This document shows, in pieces, positions 1-5,494 of a DNA stretch of 7,670 bases. Positions within the stretch are counted from its first letter, which is position 1. Every line of letters starts with the position of its first letter. A program made the position numbers and the translations under genes. The notes under the pieces were generated by a model. That model worked only from the letters and a program-made list of their open reading frames with translations. It was not told the origin of the DNA and did no database searches. The stretch is from NCBI GenBank assembly GCA_035455265.1, contig DATIFK010000165.1, positions 1 through 7,670 of the forward strand, read 5' to 3'. This stretch comes from MGOM01 sp035455265. GTDB taxonomy: Bacteria; Chloroflexota; Anaerolineae; Anaerolineales; E44-bin32.

Positions 1-35
1 TGGAGATGGACGCGGGGTAGCCCTCACCCCCCAAC

Positions 36-62
36 CCCCTCGCCCGCGGAGCGGGAGAGGGG
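36..62. repeat. Short palindrome (imperfect hairpin)
   Basis: CCCCTC (36-41) and CCCGC (43-47) pair with GCGGG (51-55) and GAGGGG (57-62), with one G/A mismatch and a GGA loop. Eleven of twelve stem positions pair. It lies inside a larger 11-bp inverted repeat, GCCCTCACCCC (20-30) with GGGGTGAGGGC (156-166), which encloses this hairpin and the next one. No T-run follows on either strand, so an intrinsic terminator is not supported; a REP-like intergenic repeat is the better description. Confidence 0.6.
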
Positions 63-310
63 AATGAGGATTCAAGGAGACGGGGGGCCTTTGGCCCCCC
101 GTCTCCTTGAGAACCTCGCGCCTCCGCTGGCCAGGGGACGACGTCAAAGGGGGCAGGGGTGAGGGCGCATGGACTGTAAGCAGGCCCCTACCTCCCCCGG
201 AGCGGCCGAAGGTCTCCGAATGGAGATACAAGAAGATGGGGGGACCCTTGGCCCCAGTCCCCTTCATTCATTGCATCAACCCCCTCACCGCCACGCTTCC
301 ACTGTCAAAG
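62..310. repeat. Two diverged tandem copies of a ~156-161-bp unit
   Basis: Bases 62-98 and 218-255 align at 31 of 37 positions with one gap: both start GAATG, share CAAG..AGA and GGGGGG, and end TTGGCCCC. Flanking words repeat at similar offsets: CGGAGCGG at 47-54 and 198-205, and GTCAAAG at 143-149 and 304-310. The offsets are therefore 151, 156 and 161 bases. This suggests an old duplication of an intergenic element followed by drift. The second copy also contains GGGGAC (240-245) facing GTCCCC (257-262), a remnant of the hairpin in the first copy. Confidence 0.55.
72..110. repeat. Perfect 18-bp inverted repeat, 3-nt loop
   Basis: TCAAGGAGACGGGGGGCC (72-89), loop TTT (90-92), then its exact reverse complement (93-110). 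All 18 positions pair, giving a very stable hairpin on either strand. No U-tract follows in either direction, so it is not a classical intrinsic terminator. A diverged partner at 218-262 keeps much of the sequence but has lost most of the pairing. Possible roles are a REP/BIME-like element, a transcript 3'-end protector or a bidirectional terminator; the sequence does not decide between them. Confidence 0.8.
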
Positions 311-334
311 ACGGGCCGGCAGCTGAGAGGGGGT
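279..334. repeat. 8-bp inverted repeat around a 40-base spacer
   Basis: ACCCCCTC (279-286) is the exact reverse complement of GAGGGGGT (327-334). An outer near-match, CATCA with CCCC (274-283), faces GGGGTGATG (351-359). It resembles the outer inverted repeat of the first unit (20-30 with 156-166). In a sequence this rich in C- and G-runs, single 8-bp matches carry little weight alone. Confidence 0.4.
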
Positions 335-364
335 CAGATGAGGAGGGGAAGGGGTGATGGTCCC

Positions 365-406
365 ACGCGAAGCGCCCGACTCCCCCTGTGGTCGGGCGCT
401 TCGCGT
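365..406. repeat. Perfect 16-bp inverted repeat, 10-nt loop
   Basis: ACGCGAAGCGCCCGAC (365-380) is followed by a 10-base C-rich loop (381-390) and its exact reverse complement (391-406). Unlike the neighbouring palindromes it is not built from homopolymer runs, so chance pairing is unlikely. There is no T-run on either side. It lies about 100 bases upstream of the candidate kinase promoter, so it could terminate incoming transcription or act as a protein-binding palindrome. Confidence 0.75.
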
Positions 407-506
407 ACCATGGATCCCGTTTGCCCCGGGTCCCCTCTACCACCGGAGCCTTGAAGGCATGTGTGGCATCCAACCTAGCACATGCCGCTGAACGCAGAAT
501 GAACGG

Positions 507-534
507 GTGACCGCCCGTCGTTCTGGAGTAGAAT
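507..534 (+). promoter_or_regulatory. Candidate sigma-70-type promoter of the kinase gene
   Basis: TAGAAT (529-534) matches the -10 consensus at five of six bases. GTGACC (507-512) matches the -35 consensus at four of six, with a 16-base spacer. Transcription would start near 541 and give a leader of about 20 bases to the ATG at 561. If real, this excludes the upstream in-frame GTG at 507 as the start. Evidence is limited to consensus matching. Confidence 0.3.
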
Positions 535-560
535 CGCCGTCCCCCACGCGATGGGCCGCC

Positions 561-2291
561 ATGGCCGCCGATTCGATCCCCGCCGTCCATCCAGCTGAAG
601 CGCGCCCGACGATCCAGGTATACCTGCCGGATGGTCGCGTCGTCGAAGGCCCGCGCGGCCTCCAGCTGGCCGAATTCCTCGAGAGTCTGCCCGGCCTGCC
701 GGCCCCCGTCGTCGGCGCGGTCGTCAATGGCGAGCTGCGAGAGCTCACGTTCGCCCTGGAGATGGATGCGCGGCTGCGGCCGATCACGATGGCCGACGCC
801 GACGGCATGCGCATCTACCGCCGCTCGTTGACGTTCCTGCTGGCGGCTGTCTTCGAAGAGCTCTTCCCCGACGGGTCACTGGCTGTCGATCACTCCGTCG
901 CCTCCGGCGGGTACTTCTGCGAGGTCACCGGCCGCGCCGCGCTCGACGACGTTGAGCTGGCTCGGCTGGAGTCCGCCATGCGGGACCGCGTCGAGAAAGA
1001 CCTCCCGATCGGCAAGATGCAGGTCCCGCTGGAGCAGGCGATCGAGCACTTCCGCAGCCGTCGGTTCGACGACAAAGTGCGTTTGCTGCAGCACCGGCGC
1101 AAACCCTATCTCGTCCTCTACACCCTGGGGCAGCACCGCGACTACCACCACGGCTACATGGTTCCCAGCACCGGATACTTGAAATGGTTCGGGCTGGTGC
1201 GCACCGGCGCCGGGTTCACGTTGCGCTTCCCCCGCCGCCACGAGCCGGATCGGCTTCAGCCGCTCCCGGGCTATCCCAAACTGCTCGCCACCTTCCGTCA
1301 GTACGGGGACTGGCTGGACCGCCTGGGGATTTCGTATGCCGGCGCGCTCAATGACGCCATCGCCGAAGGCCGGGCGGACCAGGTGGTACTGGTCTCCGAA
1401 GCTTTGCACGAACGCCGCATCGCCGAAGTGGCCGGCCAGGTCGCGGAGCGGCTCGGCCGCGTCCGCCTGGTGTTGATCGCCGGGCCGTCGGCCTCCGGGA
1501 AGACGACCTTCTCCAAGCGGCTATCGATCCAACTGTTGGCCCTCGGGATCTCGCCCCTGCCGGTCGAGCTCGACAACTACTTCGTCGATCGCGAGGCCAC
1601 GCCCAAAGACGACAGCGGGCAGTACGACTACGAGTCGTTGGGCGCCCTCGACCTGACGCGCCTCAACCGCGACCTGCGGCGCCTGATCGCCGGCGAAACC
1701 GTTTGCATGCCCCACTACGATTTCAAGGCCGGGCGCAGCCTGGAGGGGGATGACGTGGCCCTGGCCCCCGACCAGATCCTGCTGCTGGAGGGAATCCACG
1801 GCCTTAACCCGGCCCTCGTGACGGACCTGTCGCCGGAGCATACCTTCCGGGTCTACGTATCGGCTCTGACTCAACTCAACCTCGACCGCTACAACCGGGT
1901 TTCGACCACCGACACTCGGCTGCTGCGGCGCATCGTGCGCGACGCGACCCAACGGGGCTACAGCGCCGCCGACACGATCCAGCGCTGGGAGTCGGTCCGC
2001 CGCGGCGAGAAGCGCAACATCTTCCCCTACCAGGAGAACGCCGATGTGATGTTCAACTCGGCCTTGGTCTACGAAGCCTCGACGCTGGCGCCGCTGGCCG
2101 AGCCGCTGCTGCGCCAGGTCCCCTTCGGGACAGCCGAGCATGTCGAGGCGAAGCGCCTGCTCGCCTTCCTCGAGTGGTTCCTGCCTCTCGACGCCGGTGT
2201 GATTCCGGACAACTCGATCCTCCGGGAGTTCATCGGAGGCTCGATCCTCAAGGACTTCATCCCCTGGGGGGCCTCGCGTCCCGCCCGCTGA
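561..2291 (+). CDS. TGS / ThrRS-like / uridine kinase-family nucleoside kinase
   Basis: A 576-residue cytoplasmic kinase with three parts. Residues about 18-83 form a TGS-type ubiquitin-like fold. Residues about 85-215 resemble the threonyl-tRNA synthetase second additional (editing) domain, including its VPSTG block at 201-205. Residues about 300-500 are a uridine kinase/phosphoribulokinase-type P-loop domain: Walker A GPSASGKT at 308-315, DNYF with D338 where the family has its substrate-binding Asp, a hydrophobic LLLEGIHGLN segment, and the NIFPYQENAD block near the end. The family is taken to phosphorylate a nucleoside (uridine/cytidine type) with ATP; the real substrate is not readable from sequence. 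The editing-like domain has lost its catalytic His/Cys residues. Start chosen at ATG 561; GTG 507 is in frame and would add 18 residues unlike any domain, and neither has a strong ribosome binding site. The gene is separated by 384 bases from the paa genes and is probably functionally unrelated to them. Confidence 0.85.
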   Translation: MAADSIPAVHPAEARPTIQVYLPDGRVVEGPRGLQLAEFLESLPGLPAPVVGAVVNGELRELTFALEMDARLRPITMADADGMRIYRRSLTFLLAAVFEELFPDGSLAVDHSVASGGYFCEVTGRAALDDVELARLESAMRDRVEKDLPIGKMQVPLEQAIEHFRSRRFDDKVRLLQHRRKPYLVLYTLGQHRDYHHGYMVPSTGYLKWFGLVRTGAGFTLRFPRRHEPDRLQPLPGYPKLLATFRQYGDWLDRLGISYAGALNDAIAEGRADQVVLVSEALHERRIAEVAGQVAERLGRVRLVLIAGPSASGKTTFSKRLSIQLLALGISPLPVELDNYFVDREATPKDDSGQYDYESLGALDLTRLNRDLRRLIAGETVCMPHYDFKAGRSLEGDDVALAPDQILLLEGIHGLNPALVTDLSPEHTFRVYVSALTQLNLDRYNRVSTTDTRLLRRIVRDATQRGYSAADTIQRWESVRRGEKRNIFPYQENADVMFNSALVYEASTLAPLAEPLLRQVPFGTAEHVEAKRLLAFLEWFLPLDAGVIPDNSILREFIGGSILKDFIPWGASRPAR

Positions 2292-2314
2292 CGGCTGCGT
2301 GCCCCTGACGCAAA

Positions 2315-2329
2315 AGGGGGCGGCCCCCT
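2315..2329 (+). terminator. Possible terminator hairpin after the kinase gene
   Basis: AGGGGG (2315-2320), loop CGG, CCCCCT (2324-2329): a perfect 6-bp stem, 24 bases after the kinase stop codon. An AAAA run precedes it, but no T-run follows; C-rich sequence does. Position favours a terminator, sequence only partly. It merges into a CCCTCAC..CCCCC block (2326-2343) similar to that at 21-35, so it may simply be another piece of the intergenic repeat family. Confidence 0.3.
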
Positions 2330-2663
2330 CACGCCCCCCTAACTCCTCGGTCGTAAGCGGCGGTTGCTGCCCTTCTCCGAGCGCAGACCCGCTCCGCCGC
2401 GCGAGTGCCGAGGCGAGTCGTCGTGGCCCTCGATGCTTGCGCCACCACGTCACCATTCTCAAATCCTCTGGAGTATCTAGGCCCCGCACGGTTGATATTG
2501 GCGGCAAAGGAGGGGGCCGGGGTTCTCAGGGGTGCTCCGCGAGGGGAGCGGAAGGTCGCACAGCACTCCGTAGCGATCGCGCAGCATCCCGCAGTGGAGG
2601 GGAGGGAAGCGGAGGGGTACTTCCTCTCCCCGACCCCCTGAGGGGTATCATCGGCAGATCGCC

Positions 2664-2670
2664 AAAGGAG
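2664..2670 (+). promoter_or_regulatory. Ribosome binding site of the dehydrogenase gene
   Basis: AAAGGAG lies five bases before ATG 2676, an ideal Shine-Dalgarno placement. It decides the start: the in-frame GTG at 2670 would overlap this site and add only two residues. Confidence 0.8.
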
Positions 2671-2675
2671 TGGGG

Positions 2676-4226
2676 ATGCCGGGCCGCGGGCTCGCATCGG
2701 ATTCGCCTATCGGTGTCATTGGCGCCGGGACGATGGGGTCGGGGATCGCCCTGGTCGCCCTGTCGGCGTGGCGGCCTGTTGTCCTTGTCGACCCGATCGA
2801 ATCGGCCCGCGCTCGAGCCCAGGAATACCTCCATCGTCATCTCTCCAAACCGGGCAAGACGGCGGCTCTCGACCGATTGACGCTGGCGGCTGACCTGGAG
2901 GCCTTATCGGGCTGCGGTCTGGTCATCGAGGCTGCGCCGGAGAACCTCGACCTCAAGCGCGACCTCTTCCGCCGCTTGGAGTCAATCTGCCCCCCGCCGG
3001 CACTCCTGGCAACCAACACCAGCACCCTGTCCATCGGGGGCATCGCCTCGGCGACATCCACCCCGGAGCGCGTCGGCGGGCTGCACTTCTTCAACCCGGC
3101 GGCACTCATGCCCCTCGTCGAAGTCGCCGCCGGGGAGCAGACAAGCGAAGCCACCCTGGCGACGCTCGTCGCCGTGGTCAAGGAATTCGGCAAGACTCCC
3201 GTCGTGGCCCGCGACACGCCCGGTTTCATCGTCAACCGGGTCGCCCGGCCATTCTACGGCGAAGCCCTCCGGCTGCTGGCCGAAGGGATCGCTACCGTCG
3301 ACCAGATCGACCGCGTGGTCGAGATGGCCGGGGGATTCCGTATGGGCCCGTTTCGCTTGATGGACCTGATCGGCCTCGACGTCAATCTGGCGGCGACGCG
3401 CTCGATCTACGAGCAGACCTTCGGCGAGCCGCGCTACCGCCCGCACCCGATTCAGGCTCGCCTGGTGGAGCAGGGCCGGCTCGGGCGGAAGTCGGGCGCA
3501 GGGTTCTACAACTACTCGGCCGGCGATCCGCCATTGGACCGCGAGGCGCCGGCGGGGGAGCGCGGCGCGGGCCTGCTGGTTCTCTCCGAGGGCACATGGG
3601 CGTCGGGGATCGCCGAAGAGATGCTGCGCGCCGGGTTCACGTTGCACGAGGCTCACGGGAGCGCGCCGGTGGCGGGGATCGTCGCCGCCGGAACTGACGA
3701 AAGGCTGCGCGAGCATGTGTATCGCCTCGATCGCGCCTTGCCCCCATCCGTGCCGCTGCTCGTCCAGGCCGCCGACGCCACGCTCTCGGAGATCCACACC
3801 TGGTGCACGCACCCCGAGCGAGTGATCGGGTTCGACGGATTGTTCTTTGTCGGCTCGCGCGCGGCGACCCTCGTCGCCGCCGAGCGCTGCTCGCCCGAAG
3901 TGCGCCGCGCCATCGAGGCCTTGATGAACACGTGCGGCCGGCGGGCCGAGTGGATTCGGGACGGAGCGGGCCTGATCCTCCCGCGCCTCGTCGCCGCGCT
4001 GGTGAACGAAGCCGCCTTCGCCCTGATGGAGGCTACGGCCGACGAGCCGACCATCGACCTGGCCATGCGCCTCGGCGCCAACTACCCGGCCGGCCCGCTG
4101 GAGTGGGGGCGCCGTCTCGGGTGGTCACGCGTCGTGCGGGTGATGGACCACCTGCACGCCGAGCTGGGAGAGGACCGATACCGAGCCGCCCCGATCCTGC
4201 GCCGGTGGGCGCGTGGGAGCCCTTAG
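2676..4226 (+). CDS. paaH: 3-hydroxyacyl-CoA dehydrogenase, PaaH type
   Basis: A 516-residue NAD-dependent dehydrogenase that should oxidise a 3-hydroxyacyl-CoA to the 3-oxoacyl-CoA; in the paa pathway the substrate is 3-hydroxyadipyl-CoA. The N-terminal Rossmann fold has GAGTMG at 16-21 and an acidic D39 at the end of strand two, which favours NAD over NADP. The full active-site set is present at family spacing: S116 (NTSTLS), H137 (HFFNP), E149 (PLVEV) and N187 (GFIVNR). A first C-terminal helical domain follows (to about 290), then a linker and a second, weaker dehydrogenase C-terminal repeat (about 415-516, NEAAFALMEA and NYPAGPLEWG). This matches the long PaaH/PaaC layout (about 475-510 residues) and not the short 280-residue butyryl type. 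A TATCAT near 2646 may be its -10. The next gene starts 86 bases on. Assignment to the phenylacetate step rests on the neighbours; a general beta-oxidation role is the alternative. Confidence 0.9.
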   Translation: MPGRGLASDSPIGVIGAGTMGSGIALVALSAWRPVVLVDPIESARARAQEYLHRHLSKPGKTAALDRLTLAADLEALSGCGLVIEAAPENLDLKRDLFRRLESICPPPALLATNTSTLSIGGIASATSTPERVGGLHFFNPAALMPLVEVAAGEQTSEATLATLVAVVKEFGKTPVVARDTPGFIVNRVARPFYGEALRLLAEGIATVDQIDRVVEMAGGFRMGPFRLMDLIGLDVNLAATRSIYEQTFGEPRYRPHPIQARLVEQGRLGRKSGAGFYNYSAGDPPLDREAPAGERGAGLLVLSEGTWASGIAEEMLRAGFTLHEAHGSAPVAGIVAAGTDERLREHVYRLDRALPPSVPLLVQAADATLSEIHTWCTHPERVIGFDGLFFVGSRAATLVAAERCSPEVRRAIEALMNTCGRRAEWIRDGAGLILPRLVAALVNEAAFALMEATADEPTIDLAMRLGANYPAGPLEWGRRLGWSRVVRVMDHLHAELGEDRYRAAPILRRWARGSP

Positions 4227-4258
4227 CGACAGGCGCCAGGTATTCTGGAGGAAGGCGG

Positions 4259-4264
4259 TACAAT
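4259..4264 (+). promoter_or_regulatory. Possible -10 element of an internal paa promoter
   Basis: TACAAT matches the -10 consensus at five of six bases in the 86-base gap before the crotonase gene, and overlaps the 8-bp palindrome ATTCGAAT (4263-4270), which could be a repressor site. No convincing -35 lies 16-18 bases upstream, so a promoter separate from that of paaH is only suggested. Confidence 0.25.
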
Positions 4265-4272
4265 TCGAATGT

Positions 4273-4290
4273 TCGCCCGGCTTCGGGCGA
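4273..4290 (+). promoter_or_regulatory. Leader hairpin before the crotonase gene
   Basis: TCGCCCG (4273-4279), loop GCTT, CGGGCGA (4284-4290): a perfect 7-bp stem. It ends eight bases before the ribosome binding site AAGGA (4299-4303), which is nine bases from ATG 4313. It could tune translation or stabilise the mRNA end if a promoter lies at 4259-4264. No T-run follows. Confidence 0.35.
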
Positions 4291-4312
4291 TGCGGCTCAA
4301 GGATCACAGGTG

Positions 4313-5494
4313 ATGGGTTCCAAGGGGAAGCGTGCTCGTGGAGCTGGGAAGCCGACCGTGAGCCGAGGCCGCGCGGCCCCGTTGCCCCGTCGGCCCCTCG
4401 ACGTACCTCCCCCAAAGCCTGCCGGCGCCTCCGCCGCCGATCGGACATACGTCGGACGAGACCCCGACAGCTACGATTTCGAAACGATCCGCTACGAGAA
4501 GGGCGGCGGCCGGGCGACGATCACCCTCGGTCGTCCGGAGGCGCTCAACGCCGTCAACGGCCAGATGCTGGAGGAGCTCAACCGGGCCCTCAAGGACGCC
4601 AGCTGGGACGACACTGTCGGCGTGGTGATCCTTACCGGCTCCGGCGACCGCGCCTTCTGCACCGGGGCCGATCTCAAGGAGCAGGAACAGTTCCTCGACC
4701 GCCCGCGCGACTACTGGAAGTGGATGGGCGAGTTCATCGAGGTTCATGAGCGACTGCGCAACCTCGGCAAACCGACCATCGCCCGCCTCAACGGGATCGT
4801 CGTGGGCGGGGGCAATGAGTTCAACCTGTCGTGCGATCTCTCCATCGCCGCGGACGATATCTACATCCGCCACGTCGGCACCAGCCACGGCAGCGTGGCG
4901 CTGGCCGGTGCGACGCAGTTCCTGCCTCTGGTGATCGGCGAGCGGCGCGCCCGCGAAATGCTCCTGCTGAACGAGCCGATCTCGGCCCATCAGGCCTACG
5001 AGTGGGGCCTGGTCAACACGGTCGTGCCGCGCGACGACCTGGACGAGGCGGTCGACGAGCTGGTCGAGAAGCTGCTCGACAAGTTTCCCGAGAAGACGCG
5101 CTACACCCGCCAGCAGCTCAACTTCTGGCGAGATCTCTCCTGGGCCATGACCATCGGTCACGGGCGCGACTGGCTGGCTCTTCACAACACCAGCCCGGAA
5201 ACCCGCGAGGGTGTCCAGGCGTTCCTGGAAAAGCGCACGCCGGACTACCGCGCCATCCGCGAACGTTGGGCCGAGGACCGCGCACCCGAATGGATCGGCG
5301 GGGTGCTCCCCTCGGAAGAACGACCCGTGCCGCCGGAACCCGTGCCGCCCAAGCGGCGCGCCGCCAGGAAGGTTGCCAAACCCGCCGCACCGCCCCGGGT
5401 GCCTGCACGCGCCAAAGCTGCACCGAAGGCGAAGCCGAAGCCGCGGACGAAGGCGCCTGCCAGGTCCAAGCGCGGGCGGAAGGGTCGGAGATGA
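4313..5494 (+). CDS. Enoyl-CoA hydratase/isomerase-family enzyme with basic tails
   Basis: A 393-residue crotonase-fold protein; ordinary members are about 260. The core (about 50-340) shows the two oxyanion-hole loops, CTGADL at 116-121 and VVGGGNEF near 163-170. E169 matches the first catalytic Glu of rat mitochondrial enoyl-CoA hydratase, but the second Glu position, 20 residues on, is G189 in HVGTSHGS. A plain hydratase is therefore doubtful and an isomerase or hydrolase is possible. ATQFLPLVIG, ISAHQAYEWGLV and DWLALHN recall, from memory, ring-opening BamA-type hydrolases. Both ends are unusual: residues 1-30 carry nine Lys/Arg, and 347-393 form a Lys/Arg/Ala/Pro tail (21 of 47 basic) like histone H1. 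ATG 4313 has AAGGA nine bases upstream; the frame is open further upstream, but that part overlaps the dehydrogenase gene and lacks motifs. Its stop overlaps the next start (ATGA). Role in phenylacetate catabolism is inferred from the operon. Confidence 0.85.
   Translation: MGSKGKRARGAGKPTVSRGRAAPLPRRPLDVPPPKPAGASAADRTYVGRDPDSYDFETIRYEKGGGRATITLGRPEALNAVNGQMLEELNRALKDASWDDTVGVVILTGSGDRAFCTGADLKEQEQFLDRPRDYWKWMGEFIEVHERLRNLGKPTIARLNGIVVGGGNEFNLSCDLSIAADDIYIRHVGTSHGSVALAGATQFLPLVIGERRAREMLLLNEPISAHQAYEWGLVNTVVPRDDLDEAVDELVEKLLDKFPEKTRYTRQQLNFWRDLSWAMTIGHGRDWLALHNTSPETREGVQAFLEKRTPDYRAIRERWAEDRAPEWIGGVLPSEERPVPPEPVPPKRRAARKVAKPAAPPRVPARAKAAPKAKPKPRTKAPARSKRGRKGRR

Larger units (their letters stand above)
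1..560. other. Noncoding repeat-rich intergenic region
   Basis: No open frame here looks like a protein: the short ones are built from C-runs and G-runs and have no recognisable motif. The stretch instead holds several palindromes (36-62, 72-110, 279-334, 365-406), an 11-bp inverted repeat (20-30 with 156-166), and two diverged copies of a unit beginning near 62 and 218. A candidate promoter for the downstream kinase lies at 507-534. C/G-rich intergenic repeats of this style, with CCCTCACCCCC-like blocks facing AGAGGGG-like blocks, are common in GC-rich genomes of several phyla. I cannot assign it to a named family. Confidence 0.75.
2292..2675. other. Noncoding gap between the kinase and paa genes
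   Basis: No credible gene is seen in this 384-base stretch on either strand; open frames are shadow-like, without domain motifs. It contains the hairpin at 2315-2329, a small hairpin GCTCC (2534-2538) with GGAGC (2545-2549), an imperfect pairing of GGGGAGGGAAG (2599-2609) with the CTTCC..TCTCCCC stretch at 2620-2631, and ACCCC (2633-2637) with GGGGT (2642-2646). The last overlaps a TATCAT (2646-2651) that could be a -10 element for the paa cluster, but no good -35 stands at the right distance. No tRNA-like fold was found. Confidence 0.6.

Noticed and set aside
1..440. CRISPR-like array
   Set aside because: Only two diverged copies with large, unequal offsets; no short regular repeats or spacers and no cas gene.
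107..454. 115-residue open frame in the leader region
   Set aside because: Composition is driven by C/G runs, it crosses the repeat units and the 365-406 palindrome, has no motif, and no ribosome binding site precedes it.
507..560. Upstream GTG start for the kinase
   Set aside because: It would add 18 residues unlike the family, and a possible -35/-10 pair overlaps it; ATG 561 is preferred, though not proven.
2440..2480. tRNA T-arm-like stretch (TTCTCAAATCC)
   Set aside because: No matching acceptor, anticodon or D-arm could be paired around it.
1521..2507. Long minus-strand open frame (328 residues)
   Set aside because: It lies antisense to the kinase gene, whose protein shows clear domains; a mirror of GC-rich codon use.
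3803..4312. Upstream extension of the crotonase frame
   Set aside because: It overlaps the dehydrogenase coding region, is Arg/Pro-rich without motifs, and a good ribosome binding site precedes ATG 4313.
4269..4313. 14-codon leader peptide as a called gene
   Set aside because: The nearest Shine-Dalgarno-like run is 13 bases away, and a promoter at 4259-4264 would start transcription at about this point; kept only as an observation.
4304..5185. Minus-strand frame of 293 residues
   Set aside because: Antisense to the crotonase core, with no recognisable motif; a shadow.
4831..5490. Upstream extension of the PaaA frame
   Set aside because: It overlaps the crotonase gene in another frame and has low-complexity Arg/Ala composition; ATG 5491 gives the expected PaaA length.
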